This document shows positions 8,593 to 16,188 of a stretch of DNA of 64,000 bases, one piece after another. Position 1 is the stretch's first letter; each line of letters begins with the position of its first letter. Both the position numbers and the translations under genes were made by a program. Source of the stretch: an uncultured Alphaproteobacteria bacterium. Lineage in GTDB: Bacteria > Pseudomonadota > Alphaproteobacteria > RF32 > CAG-239. The stretch is taken from positions 65,406 to 129,405 of the forward strand of contig CAJUCZ010000001.1 in assembly GCA_910585375.1 (NCBI GenBank), in the 5' to 3' direction. Below the pieces are notes generated by a model. That model saw nothing but the letters and a program-made list of their open reading frames with translations. It made no database searches and was not told where the DNA came from.

Positions 8593-9303
8593 ATGTTTCA
8601 GAAAATAAAATCAACATTTAATCGTATTTATAACCATTCAGTCACAATTAAGGTTCGGCAGATTATGAAGACGGCGGGTACAGAGCTGGAAAATCTCCGG
8701 CTGATTGTGCGTTCTTTTTTGAATGATCTGGGGAAATCTCTGGCTCAAACGGGAATATCGGCAAATCTGATGACGCTTATCGGTTTTGTTATCGGTATTT
8801 TTACAATCAACTTTCTGGCGTTGGAAATGTATGCCACTGCAATTTTATGTATTATCCTGAATCGGATATGTGATGCGCTGGACGGGGCGATCGCCCGTAA
8901 TTCTCAGGTGACGGATTTTGGCGTTTTTCTTGATGCTACGCTGGATTATATTTTTTATGCCGGCGTTATTTTCGGTTTTGCGCTGGCCAATCCGGCACAG
9001 AACGCCGTTGCCGCCGCTTTTCTGCTTTTAGCTTTTACGGCTTCGGCCTGCTCTATGCTGGCTTATGCCGTGGTGGCTTATAAGACAAAAAGCTCGCAGG
9101 AGATTAAGCTCGGAATGTCGCCTTTTTATTTGGGCGGGCTGGCTCAGGGGTTTGAAACGTTGATTGTTCTGCTGATTATGTGCGTTTTGCCTTATTGGTT
9201 TATGCCGCTGGCGATTATTTTGGGGGTGTTGTGCTTTATCAAAGCCTTGAGTATTATGATTACGGCTTATTACAACTTTGTAATTTCGCGCCGCAAACAA
9301 TAA
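8593..9303 (+). CDS. CDP-alcohol phosphatidyltransferase family protein
   Basis: Integral membrane enzyme that swaps CMP of a CDP-linked lipid or polyol for an alcohol. Of 236 residues, the full family motif D-x2-DG-x2-AR-x8-G-x3-D-x3-D is present around residues 97-119 (CDALDGAIARNSQVTDFG, then the two aspartates of FLDATLDY). Five to six hydrophobic helices follow. AGGAAGG precedes the ATG. Acceptor unknown: phosphatidylglycerophosphate or phosphatidylserine synthase are possible, but the ~60-residue N-terminal extension is unlike the short PgsA form. It is read away from apbE. Confidence 0.85.
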   Translation: MFQKIKSTFNRIYNHSVTIKVRQIMKTAGTELENLRLIVRSFLNDLGKSLAQTGISANLMTLIGFVIGIFTINFLALEMYATAILCIILNRICDALDGAIARNSQVTDFGVFLDATLDYIFYAGVIFGFALANPAQNAVAAAFLLLAFTASACSMLAYAVVAYKTKSSQEIKLGMSPFYLGGLAQGFETLIVLLIMCVLPYWFMPLAIILGVLCFIKALSIMITAYYNFVISRRKQ

Positions 9304-9324
9304 ACGGACTACAGGAAGTTTTGC

Positions 9325-10944
9325 ATGAATAAATTTTTGGTTTTTGTCTCAGCCGTTTTAAGCCTGATCGGGATTTGGACAAAGGAATGCCCCGCCCTGA
9401 GCGTTGAAGGTACGACAGACAAAGTGTCTGTCAAGGTTATGACAAGTTCTGACGAGATTAATGAAAAGCAGGCTCTTGATGTGCTTGTTAAGTTTTCCAT
9501 GTTAAACGGCTGGCATATTTTTGCTCAAAATCCGGGGCATATCGGCCGTCCGACAGAGGTTAACTGGAAGCTGCCTGAGGGATACCGCCTTGAAAATGTT
9601 CGTTGGAGCAAACCCAAAGATTTTAAAAAAGGCAAAATTATTCAGCATGGTTATGACACTATCGCTTATTATTCTGCGACGATTGTGCCGATTGACCGGC
9701 CGGAACGGGTACAGAATTTGGAAGTCGAAATTAAATGGCTGGCCTGTTATGAGGAGTGTATTCCCGAAAAAATGGTGCGGACGCTCAGTCTTCCGATAAC
9801 CGATTTGAACGTATTGCCGGGGAACGAGTGGCGTAATGAGATGCAAACGGCACAGCGGAGTTTTAAGACCTCCGATTTTACCGTTGATGCACCGGCCTAT
9901 AATCTTTTGCTGATTTTGATTATGGCTTTTGCCGGCGGGGTTATTCTTAACTTTATGCCCTGTATTTTTCCGATATTGACAATCAAGGCCATTTCTTTGG
10001 TACAGGGAAGCATCAAGCCCAAGCAAATGCGGCAGGAAGCGCTTTTATATACATTCGGCGTGGTATTGTCTTTTATGGTCACTGCCGGAATCCTGCTGTT
10101 TCTGCGCTGGCAGGGCGAACAGGTCGGCTGGGGATTTCAATTGCAGTCGCCGTTGTTTGTCGGAATTATGCTGGTTGTTTTTATCGTTGTGTTTTTGCTG
10201 CTGATGGACTGGATTCATCTGCCGAATTTGTTTGCTGACAAGCTTGGGCGGGTTACGGCTTCACAAAAGAAAATCAGCGCTTTTGCGACCGGTTTTTTTG
10301 CGGTGTTGATTGCCAGCCCCTGTACTGCTCCGTTTATGGGGATTGCCATCGGTTATACGCTGACGCAGCCGGCTTATGTTTATTTTCCGGTCTTTATCGC
10401 GTTGGCGCTGGGATACGCCCTGCCCTTTGCCCTTGTCGGATTCTTTCCGAAGGCTGTTCATAAAATGTTGCCGCGTCCCGGAAAATGGATGGCGATTTTG
10501 AAGAAAATTTTTGCCATTCCTGTTTTGCTGACCTGTTTGTGGTTGGTTTGGGTATTGCAAAGCCAGTTGGTTTTGCGCAGTGCGGTCAGCAGTGGTACTG
10601 CAAATCTGGAATGGGAGGCATATAATAAGGCTAAAGTTGAAAAACTGGTGTCTGACGGGCATGCCGTGTTTGTAGATTTTACCGCAAAATGGTGCATTAC
10701 CTGTCTGGCCAACGAATCTTTGGTTTTGAACAGCAAAGATTTTGAAAAGCTGGTGAAAGACAAGAACATTTTATTGTTTAAGGCGGACTGGACCAATGAT
10801 GATCCTGATATTACAGAGGCGCTGGCGGCTTTTGGGCGCAACAGTGTGCCGCTCTATGTCTATTACAGCGGGAAAGACAGCGGGTATGTGATTTTGCCGC
10901 AGCTCTTGACATATAAACAAGTGAAAAGCTATCTTGATAAATAA
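9325..10944 (+). CDS. DsbD/ScsB-type thiol:disulfide interchange protein
   Basis: Carries reducing power from cytoplasmic thioredoxin across the inner membrane to periplasmic thiols. 539 residues in order: signal peptide (1-26), periplasmic N-terminal domain with the cysteine pair in ACYEECIPE near residue 139, about eight membrane helices with conserved cysteines in LNFMPCIFPILT (near 212) and ASPCTAPFMG (near 332), and a C-terminal thioredoxin domain with WCITC near residue 455. All three modules are intact. It follows the phosphatidyltransferase by 21 bases on the same strand. Confidence 0.9.
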   Translation: MNKFLVFVSAVLSLIGIWTKECPALSVEGTTDKVSVKVMTSSDEINEKQALDVLVKFSMLNGWHIFAQNPGHIGRPTEVNWKLPEGYRLENVRWSKPKDFKKGKIIQHGYDTIAYYSATIVPIDRPERVQNLEVEIKWLACYEECIPEKMVRTLSLPITDLNVLPGNEWRNEMQTAQRSFKTSDFTVDAPAYNLLLILIMAFAGGVILNFMPCIFPILTIKAISLVQGSIKPKQMRQEALLYTFGVVLSFMVTAGILLFLRWQGEQVGWGFQLQSPLFVGIMLVVFIVVFLLLMDWIHLPNLFADKLGRVTASQKKISAFATGFFAVLIASPCTAPFMGIAIGYTLTQPAYVYFPVFIALALGYALPFALVGFFPKAVHKMLPRPGKWMAILKKIFAIPVLLTCLWLVWVLQSQLVLRSAVSSGTANLEWEAYNKAKVEKLVSDGHAVFVDFTAKWCITCLANESLVLNSKDFEKLVKDKNILLFKADWTNDDPDITEALAAFGRNSVPLYVYYSGKDSGYVILPQLLTYKQVKSYLDK

Positions 10945-10948
10945 ACTT

Positions 10949-11063
10949 CCACTAGCTTAGGCAAGTGGTATTAACCATTCCGAACGTCGTTCGCCCGGCC
11001 CAAAGGCTATGCAAGCCTAACGGCTGGGCTGGAATGTCTACATCTACCTGCTAACGCAGGTAG
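10949..11063 (+). ncRNA. Candidate structured RNA, several nested hairpins in the dsbD 3' region
   Basis: Helices I can pair by eye: CCACT/AGTGG (10949-53 with 10964-68); CATTCC/GGAATG (10976-81 with 11031-36) enclosing GAAC/GTTC (10982-85 with 10989-92), GCCCGGCC/GGCTGGGC (10993-11000 with 11022-29, one G-U) and AGGCT/AGCCT (11004-08 with 11014-18); then CTACCTGC/GCAGGTAG with loop TAAC (11044-63). A terminator follows at once. This could be a 3'-UTR small RNA or a REP-like element. Not matched to any family I know. Confidence 0.45.
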
Positions 11064-11082
11064 TGTTACGTTCGAACCTTAA

Positions 11083-11108
11083 AAAAGGAGCCTCAGGCTC
11101 CTTTTCTT
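11083..11108. terminator. Bidirectional terminator between convergent genes
   Basis: AAAAGGAGCC (11083-11092) pairs with GGCTCCTTTT (11096-11105). It closes the dsbD transcript and, on the other strand, the unknown gene ending at 11107. Confidence 0.85.
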
Positions 11109-11823
11109 ATTGTCCGATTTTGATCCGGATTTTGTTTTTGTAAAACTTAATCAGCGAACCACCCATCAGGCAGGCTTTCTGGTTATTGCCCATCGGTTGA
11201 ACATAAGTCAGGGTGCCGAGGTTTTTGACCAGTTTGCTTTCAAAAATGTTGAAATACGCCACGGTTGTGTATTTGCGGCCGCGGGTCAGTATCTCCCAGC
11301 CGACGAAGATGTCGTTGGGGGCGATGTTGGTTCCCATAATGCGGGCACAAATTAAATACGGGGTTTCTCCCAGCTCTTTTTTGATGTATTCTCGCATTTT
11401 TTCACGATCAAGCGTCCAGCGGGGAATTAGTTTGGCATAACCGTTGAAGTCTTTGATGAGCTTGTATTCTTCCCCCTCAACGTCTACGACCATATCCAGA
11501 TCTTCTTTAGGGTATTCTCCGAAAACATCCAGCGGGACAATGTGATAGACAGCGTTGCCCTTTTCTGACAGTTGCGGCAGAGCCACAAAATGGTAGAACT
11601 GACGCAGTTTGTTTTTGGGATTAAAGCATTGGCCGATCCAGAGCAGATAATCTGTACCCTTTTGGAATTTGAAGTAAGTCAGATTGTAATCTTTTTTACA
11701 GTTCAGTCGGCGCAATAGCGGTTTTTCAACGGCTTTATAGCTGCTTTTTTCCAGATGAAGACTGACTTCCCGTTCGCTTAAATTTATTATTTCCATAATT
11801 TTAAAAATTATAAAGTTAGACAT
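11107..11823 (-). CDS. Conserved-looking protein of unknown function
   Basis: 238 residues from ATG 11823, or 229 from ATG 11796 (MEIINLSEREVSLHLEKSSY); neither has a clear ribosome site. Not recognised. Soluble, mixed alpha/beta composition with no signal peptide, membrane helix or cysteine cluster; segments such as VPLDVFGEYPKEDLDMVVDV and CARIMGTNIAPNDIFVGWEI look like folded protein. It is single, converging on dsbD and divergent from the first membrane cassette. Confidence 0.65.
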   Translation of the reverse strand: MSNFIIFKIMEIINLSEREVSLHLEKSSYKAVEKPLLRRLNCKKDYNLTYFKFQKGTDYLLWIGQCFNPKNKLRQFYHFVALPQLSEKGNAVYHIVPLDVFGEYPKEDLDMVVDVEGEEYKLIKDFNGYAKLIPRWTLDREKMREYIKKELGETPYLICARIMGTNIAPNDIFVGWEILTRGRKYTTVAYFNIFESKLVKNLGTLTYVQPMGNNQKACLMGGSLIKFYKNKIRIKIGQ

Positions 11824-11902
11824 AATTATTTTTAATTTGACGTAATTTAGCAGGATTGTGATTGCAAGTCAACATAAAAACTTTGTTTTTTTATAAAATA
11901 TA

Positions 11903-11930
11903 TTGACAAAATTTGTGTAATTGGTATAAT
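11903..11930 (+). promoter_or_regulatory. Perfect consensus sigma-70 promoter, cassette 1
   Basis: TTGACA (11903-11908), sixteen bases, TATAAT (11925-11930). The stretch TATAAAATATATTGACAAAA around the -35 is repeated at the second cassette. Confidence 0.8.
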
Positions 11931-11969
11931 AAACTTGTTAAAAATCTATTATTAAAATTTATGCATATG

Positions 11970-12380
11970 ATGAAAAAAATGATTATTATTTGGGTAGCGG
12001 TGGCTGCTATGGTTTCGGATTATGTTTATGCTCATAGTTCGCATGTTCAAACTCAGCAAGAGAATGTTCAAGCGGTTGCAACCGTAGAAAAGGTTTCTGT
12101 AAATGAGGAAATTGCGACTATAAAAGAGGTGATTGAAAGTCAGAATATGGAGATTTCTCGCTTGGAAGAAGAGCTTGCCAATCTGACTTATGAAAGTGCC
12201 GAATTGAAAAATCAGGAAAATTCTGAAACAAAGGCTGAAAATATATTGGGGCTGAGTACGGCGGATCAGGTGATAATTATCATGATAACGGTGTTGATGC
12301 TTGGAATGGTTGTTTATGCTTTTATGAATCCTCCGGTTAGAAAGCATTTTGATAGTGGCCATCCGTGGAACTGGTTATGA
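11970..12380 (+). CDS. Small membrane coiled-coil protein, cassette 1
   Basis: About 136 residues from ATG 11970; ATGs at 11961 and 11967 are also possible, and the open frame reaches back into the promoter, so those codons are excluded. A signal peptide or anchor (MKKMIIIWVAVAAMVSDYVYA) leads to a heptad-rich region (about 45-85: IATIKEVIESQNMEISRLEE), then a hydrophobic helix (about 95-115) and a short basic tail ending GHPWNWL. Not recognised. It has its own perfect promoter and strong terminator, the same arrangement as the next gene. Confidence 0.65.
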   Translation: MKKMIIIWVAVAAMVSDYVYAHSSHVQTQQENVQAVATVEKVSVNEEIATIKEVIESQNMEISRLEEELANLTYESAELKNQENSETKAENILGLSTADQVIIIMITVLMLGMVVYAFMNPPVRKHFDSGHPWNWL

Positions 12381-12415
12381 CAAATATTTCAGAAATATTC
12401 TGAAGTTGATGAAGT

Positions 12416-12459
12416 AAAAACACTCCGAAGTTTGTTGTTGCAAGCTTCGGAGTGTTTTT
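12416..12459 (+). terminator. Terminator of cassette 1 (repeated at 13118)
   Basis: Fifteen-base arms AAAAACACTCCGAAG (12416-12430) and CTTCGGAGTGTTTTT (12445-12459) around a 14-base loop. The next terminator differs by only a few bases, including the same TTTGTTGTTG loop. Confidence 0.9.
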
Positions 12460-12477
12460 ATTTGTTTATAAAATATA

Positions 12478-12505
12478 TTGACAAAAATTTTATAACAAGT
12501 ATAAT
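12478..12505 (+). promoter_or_regulatory. Perfect consensus sigma-70 promoter, cassette 2
   Basis: TTGACA (12478-12483), sixteen bases, TATAAT (12500-12505). Same hexamers, spacing and upstream A/T context as the first cassette. Confidence 0.8.
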
Positions 12506-12543
12506 GAAGTCGTTAAAAGTATTATTATTAAAAATAATTTGAT

Positions 12544-13101
12544 ATGGAGAACTTTATTATTATTTTGACTGTGTTTTTTGTTTTAGGAATTATTTCTTTC
12601 AGTGCGTATCGTCTTAAAGTGCTCAGACAGAGTTGTTCTGTTGATGTTCAAGGTTCTGATACAGAGCGGATTGTGTCTGCTTATCGGATGAATGAAAATT
12701 ATGCCCGCGGACGTTCTCGTCTTTTTCTTTTCAGCATATTCGCTGTGGCCGCAGTTTCTTTGATTGGCTTTGGTTTTGCCCGTTATCAGCATAATCAAAT
12801 TGCTCCAAGCAATGTTCAGGAGATTGTTGTTTCGGAGAAGGTTTCTTCCGATAAGGAAATTGAGGCCTTAAAAAAAGAGATGGCTACGTTAAGAGAATTG
12901 GTTCCTGCGGATAAAGAAATCAAGGCCTTAAAAAAAGAGAATGCTGAGTTAAAAAAAGAGATGGCCGAATTGAAAAGTCAGGTACATTCAAAATCTTTTT
13001 TTTCAGAATTTGAGATGCGTGATATAATGATGTGTTTTGCGTTTGGTGCTCTTGTTATTGTAGCTTGGATGGCAGTATACGCTCAAGTAAAAAACTCATA
13101 G
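12544..13101 (+). CDS. Membrane coiled-coil protein, cassette 2
   Basis: 185 residues. Hydrophobic start (about 5-22), a second membrane helix (about 60-80), a charged coiled coil of repeated DKEIxALKKExAxLxxE units (about 100-145), then a C-terminal helix (about 160-178). The repeat (DKEIEALKKEMATLRELVPA, then DKEIKALKKENAELKKEMAE) shows internal duplication. Shared design with cassette 1 - helix, coiled coil, C-terminal helix, and similar VSxxxEI joints (EKVSVNEEIATIK versus EKVSSDKEIEALK) - suggests the two are paralogues. Function unknown. Confidence 0.7.
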   Translation: MENFIIILTVFFVLGIISFSAYRLKVLRQSCSVDVQGSDTERIVSAYRMNENYARGRSRLFLFSIFAVAAVSLIGFGFARYQHNQIAPSNVQEIVVSEKVSSDKEIEALKKEMATLRELVPADKEIKALKKENAELKKEMAELKSQVHSKSFFSEFEMRDIMMCFAFGALVIVAWMAVYAQVKNS

Positions 13102-13117
13102 GTATCTGAATGTAATT

Positions 13118-13163
13118 AAAAAACACTCCGAAGTTTGTTGTTGTAAGCTCCGGAGTGTTTTTA
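13118..13163. terminator. Terminator of cassette 2, near-copy of 12416-12459
   Basis: AAAAACACTCCG (13119-13130) pairs with CGGAGTGTTTTT (13151-13162). It can also end the convergent AsmA-like gene transcript at 13183. Confidence 0.88.
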
Positions 13164-13182
13164 TTTGTTTTGTAAAAGAGTT

Positions 13183-13965
13183 TTATTTGCCGAAAATTCC
13201 AATGCTTTTGACGCGGTCTTTGACACCGCCGACAACATTGTTCAGGTTTTCATTGGCAAGGTCTTTCAGGTTGGAAAGATTGCTGCTGACTGCCGTTGCC
13301 GAAGCCGTACTCAAGATCTGGTTGAAAATTTTGGTAATGCTTTGGGTAATGCTGTCACCATTTTTGGCGGCTCCGATGTTGTTCATCTGGATTGTCGGCA
13401 AGGCAACCGTCATATCGGTGGTTTTTCCGGCGACATTAGCGGCAGCCTGCATTTCTCCGTTATTGATTGTCAAAGATTTGATAATGACTTTTTTGCCGCT
13501 CTCTTCTTTGGCAGAAGTATCTGCTTTCTTCTGTTCTTCTGGTTTGGAAGAAGCCTGTTTACCCGATGAAGTGAACTCTTTGATGTTATTTTGAACCTGT
13601 TTGATATTGTTTTGGGTCAAAGACAACATTTCATAGGTGACAACAGGTTTGTCAATGTTGATTTGTTCAATAACAATCGTGTCTGTGGTCAGGCTTTTGA
13701 GATTGACTTTAACCGTAATGCCGTCGAGGCTGAGCAGGTACGGCTTTTTGTATCCGTCCGGATTGGCAACGGTGATTTTTTTGATTTTGCCTTCGCCGTT
13801 TTTGACAGAGAGGTCAAAACCTTCCAGATTGACGTCAGTTCCGGTGACCTGAGAGCCGTATTTGTGGACGAGTTTTTTGACAATGCTTTCCATAGAAGGC
13901 GTAAAATACCAGGCTCCGGCAATTGCCGCAGCCAAAACACCCAAGATGACATATTTCTTTTTCAT
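13183..13965 (-). CDS. AsmA-like envelope protein
   Basis: 260 residues with an uncleaved N-terminal anchor (about 5-22) and a periplasmic region of beta-rich AsmA/DUF748 type: NLEGFDLSVKNGEGKIKKIT followed by VKVNLKSLTTDTIVIEQINI and KPVVTYE. A Lys/Ser/Glu-rich linker splits two such segments, the second starting KKVIIKSLTINNGEM. Relatives act in lipid or outer-membrane homeostasis. The start overlaps the HD gene stop as ATGA, so the two are co-translated. Confidence 0.75.
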   Translation of the reverse strand: MKKKYVILGVLAAAIAGAWYFTPSMESIVKKLVHKYGSQVTGTDVNLEGFDLSVKNGEGKIKKITVANPDGYKKPYLLSLDGITVKVNLKSLTTDTIVIEQINIDKPVVTYEMLSLTQNNIKQVQNNIKEFTSSGKQASSKPEEQKKADTSAKEESGKKVIIKSLTINNGEMQAAANVAGKTTDMTVALPTIQMNNIGAAKNGDSITQSITKIFNQILSTASATAVSSNLSNLKDLANENLNNVVGGVKDRVKSIGIFGK

Positions 13966-14816
13966 AATATTTTTCCTTTGATGTTAGTTATGTTTATGTT
14001 TTCTTTTATAAAGTTTCTGATGATTTTTTCAATCATTTCCTGTGATTTATTATCAGTATTATGCTCTCTGATGCGTTTGAGCATTGCCTCTATGCAGTCC
14101 AGATTGTGCAGAAACGCAAAAGAACCGGCAAATTTGAGGTCAAAGACCCAGCTTAAAATACGCAATATCCGGTCCAGCGGCGTGACGATATCTGCATTGC
14201 GGCAGAGTTCATGGCGGGTCAGGCTTTCCAAGACTTTCGGGCTGGCCTGAGAAGTCATTTCTTCGGTGCCGCAGATTAAGGCGCCGTAATATTCCGGGTG
14301 GCGTTTGAACAGATAAAAATTGGCTATCTTATCGGCGTCTTTTATTAAAAAGAAAAGTTTTTTCATTAGCTCTTGTTCTGCAGGAGAAGCTGAAAGCCAG
14401 CCCTCTTCCGCAAAGAAATCGCTGTCCAGATGTCCGTGATGGCGAACCGGAAACAGCAAAAGCGGATTGTTATATTGCTGTACGGCCTTCAATATTTCAT
14501 AGCTGAATTCACCATGGTCATATTTGCACAGGTTGGCGCCGTGCAGATCTTTATTGTCATAGCGCAGGCAAATTTCTTTAAATCGGCCGAGGTCATGAAA
14601 AAGGCATCCTAACCAGCCGAGATATTTTTGTTTTGGTGTCCAGTTTTGCATTTCTTCTTCATTTTTCAGCAGATAGTTGCCGGCGCCGACAACCTGCATG
14701 GAATGGCGGAATTTTTCATCAGCGTAAAGGCACAGCTCTTTAGACGACAAGACGTAGGTGCGGCAGTTTTGGTAATATCGGTATAAAAAGTTTTTATCTG
14801 TTTGCTGTTTGTTCAT
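13962..14816 (-). CDS. HD-domain metal-dependent phosphohydrolase
   Basis: 284 residues. The HD fold ligands are complete: H38 (FRHSMQ), H74-D75 in CLFHDLGRF, a following histidine in YDHGEFS near 101, VRHHGHLD, and the distal aspartate in LIKDADKIANFYL. Enzymes of this fold hydrolyse nucleotides or phosphoesters; the substrate cannot be read from sequence. GGAG is eight bases before the ATG. It is preceded by a ~250-base leader containing hairpins and an intrinsic terminator, suggesting regulation by attenuation, and overlaps the AsmA-like gene. Confidence 0.82.
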   Translation of the reverse strand: MNKQQTDKNFLYRYYQNCRTYVLSSKELCLYADEKFRHSMQVVGAGNYLLKNEEEMQNWTPKQKYLGWLGCLFHDLGRFKEICLRYDNKDLHGANLCKYDHGEFSYEILKAVQQYNNPLLLFPVRHHGHLDSDFFAEEGWLSASPAEQELMKKLFFLIKDADKIANFYLFKRHPEYYGALICGTEEMTSQASPKVLESLTRHELCRNADIVTPLDRILRILSWVFDLKFAGSFAFLHNLDCIEAMLKRIREHNTDNKSQEMIEKIIRNFIKENINITNIKGKIL

Positions 14817-14869
14817 TTTCTTTTCTCCGGAAATTGTAAAAAGAAAAGCATAATTTGTTTAATAAAATT

Positions 14870-15064
14870 TTAAAAAGCGAAAACGTCTGCTCGAAAAAGC
14901 AGACGTTGTTCGTGTAAACCAAGAGGACAAGGTAAGACAGAGTATATTGTCATTGGCTTACTTTACACCCCAAAAAATATTTTGTTTTTCTTTTTTGTCT
15001 TCTGATAAAGAAACCGACTCTCACGAGGGGGTTTCTTAAAAGAGATGTAATGCGGAAGAAGTTT
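14870..15064 (-). promoter_or_regulatory. Structured leader RNA with intrinsic terminator upstream of the HD gene
   Basis: On the minus strand: 5' hairpin AAGAAACC/GGTTTCTT; then GTGTAAA pairing with TTTACAC, with CCAA/TTGG inside it (across 14915-14972); then AACGTCTGCT/AGCAGACGTT (14882-14907) followed by T-rich sequence, ending about 60 bases before the HD start. A short frame (ATG 14953 to TAA 14870, 27 codons) runs through the terminator. It could be a riboswitch-like or leader-peptide attenuator, or a free ncRNA. No known class recognised. Confidence 0.45.
14877..14908 (-). terminator. Intrinsic terminator inside the HD-gene leader
   Basis: Ten-base perfect arms AACGTCTGCT and AGCAGACGTT, followed on the minus strand by TTTTCGCTTTTT. 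It faces the HD gene, so it would cut transcription before that gene unless relieved. Confidence 0.7.
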
Positions 15065-15070
15065 GCAGAT

Positions 15071-15098
15071 ATAGTAACATAAACTTACATTTTATGAA
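15071..15098 (-). promoter_or_regulatory. Candidate promoter of the HD-gene leader
   Basis: On the minus strand TTCATA (15093-15098), sixteen bases, TACTAT (15071-15076), giving a start near 15064. Moderate match to sigma-70. The remaining 15099-15336 stretch is AT-rich and shows no gene. Confidence 0.35.
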
Positions 15099-15336
15099 CT
15101 TAAATTGTGAAAAAACGAATAATCCGCACTTGCTTCCGTATTTTTGCACAAATGCTTCACAGCATTTTTTATAACAACAAAACTTGTATGATAAAAAAAA
15201 CTTAAAAATTATGGAGTTTTCTTAAAACATAGTAGTAGATTAATAATGGGTTAACGGTTCGTTTATATAATATGTTGCATTGTTAGTCAAGACTTATTTT
15301 GTTAAAATGTACAAAAAATTGCAGAAAAGAGGTAGT

Positions 15337-15789
15337 ATGATAAATCATAAAGAAAATTTGCGCAAGGCTATAGAGCTTAGTAATCAGTCGGTGGACGGCG
15401 GCAGTTCACCTTTTGGATGTGTGATTGTTGATGCTGGCGGAAAAGTTGTCGGACAAGGGCATAATCGGGTGGTGCCGGACAATGATCCGACAGCTCACGG
15501 CGAAGTTATGGCAATCAGGAATGCCTGTAAAAATCTGGGCAGTTTTGATTTGTCCGGATGCATCCTTTATACTTCCTGCGAGCCCTGCCCCATGTGTCTG
15601 AATGCCTGTAAGTGGGCGAATATTAAAGAGGTTTATTATGCCGCCGATCGGTATGATGCCGAGGATATCGGCTTTCGCGACCGTGTGTTTTATGAAGATA
15701 ATCCGGTAGAACTGGTCAGAATAGATTTGCCGGAAGCCAGAGAGGTGATGCAAAAGTGGAAAAACAAGGCGGATAAAATCGAATATTAA
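15337..15789 (+). CDS. guaD: Guanine deaminase (cytidine-deaminase fold)
   Basis: Converts guanine to xanthine and ammonia in purine salvage. About 150 residues. Zinc motifs are HGE (PTAHGEVMAI near residue 54) and PCxxC (SCEPCPMCLNAC near 84-95). NDPTAHGEV, CILYTSCEPCPMC, the AADRYDAEDIGFRD loop and the C-terminal IEY match the B. subtilis GuaD type better than TadA or cytosine deaminase. AGAGG is four bases before ATG 15337; the frame is open upstream to 15280 without a ribosome site. Reported from sequence pattern; substrate not proven. Confidence 0.82.
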   Translation: MINHKENLRKAIELSNQSVDGGSSPFGCVIVDAGGKVVGQGHNRVVPDNDPTAHGEVMAIRNACKNLGSFDLSGCILYTSCEPCPMCLNACKWANIKEVYYAADRYDAEDIGFRDRVFYEDNPVELVRIDLPEAREVMQKWKNKADKIEY

Positions 15790-15817
15790 ATTTTTAACAA
15801 ATTTTGAAAATTTTTGC

Positions 15818-15846
15818 TTGCAAATATTATTTATCCGTTTTATATT
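15818..15846 (+). promoter_or_regulatory. Candidate promoter of tRNA-Lys
   Basis: TTGCAA (15818-15823), seventeen bases, TATATT (15841-15846), about 33 bases before the tRNA. Confidence 0.5.
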
Positions 15847-15878
15847 GCGTTCGTTATCTGATGATAACTGTCCGCAAT

Positions 15879-15954
15879 GCGTGCGTAGCTCAGTTGGTAG
15901 AGCAACTGACTCTTAATCAGTGGGTCCGGGGTTCGAACCCCCGCGCGCGTACCA
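15879..15954 (+). tRNA. tRNA-Lys (CTT anticodon)
   Basis: 76 bases with encoded CCA. Acceptor GCGTGCG/CGCGCGT (two wobble pairs), D arm GCTC...GAGC, anticodon stem ACTGA/TCAGT with loop CTCTTAA (anticodon CTT), T arm CGGGG TTCGAAC CCCCG. Its last 17 bases are part of a 128-bp downstream duplication. Confidence 0.95.
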
Positions 15955-16065
15955 GTTTTGATTTCAAGCACTTTCTTTTGAGAAGGTGCTTTTTTGTTTT
16001 TTCAGGAGGGTTCGAACCATTACGGTTCGTCTTACTCATAAGTGTTGCGGTTGAAGCGCAACACT
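15938..16065. repeat. Direct repeat copy 1, starting in the tRNA-Lys 3' end
   Basis: 128 bp repeated at 16189-16316. Bases 15938-16049 are identical to 16189-16300: the tRNA T-arm/acceptor end with CCA, a terminator hairpin (AAGCAC...GTGCTT, 15966-15996) and CGAACCATTACGGTTCG. The last part is a hairpin, AGTGTTGCG-GTTGAAG-CGCAACACT, whose 7-base centre is reversed in copy 2. Confidence 0.92.
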
Positions 16066-16078
16066 AATTCGTTTCGGT

Positions 16079-16101
16079 CACTCGGTTTGTAACGCTTGTT
16101 T
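16079..16101. repeat. 23-bp repeat, copy 1
   Basis: CACTCGGTTTGTAACGCTTG plus TTT, found again at 16432-16454. Both copies lie shortly after GTTTCGG. Confidence 0.8.
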
Positions 16102-16146
16102 CGCAGCGCTTATGCTTGCTCACGCGCTAACAAACTTTCGCCGTTC

Positions 16147-16181
16147 GTTAAACGTCAACCGGAGCAGCGGTTGGCGTTTTG
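16147..16181. terminator. Terminator-like hairpin in the repeat region
   Basis: AACGTCAACCG and CGGTTGGCGTT arms around GAGCAG, ending in TTTT. No recognisable gene precedes it. Confidence 0.4.
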
Positions 16182-16188
16182 CCTCACG

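Noticed and set aside
14870..14953. 27-codon leader ORF as a real gene
   Set aside because: Good open frame, but no convincing ribosome site, so kept only as a possibility within the leader.
14870..15064. tmRNA or 4.5S RNA
   Set aside because: No Ala-tag coding stretch, no tRNA-like halves, and no GGAAGGAAGCA-type SRP loop on either strand; 6S RNA cannot be excluded by eye.
15804..16067. Open frames running through tRNA-Lys and its repeat
   Set aside because: They overlap the tRNA and terminator; coding is implausible.
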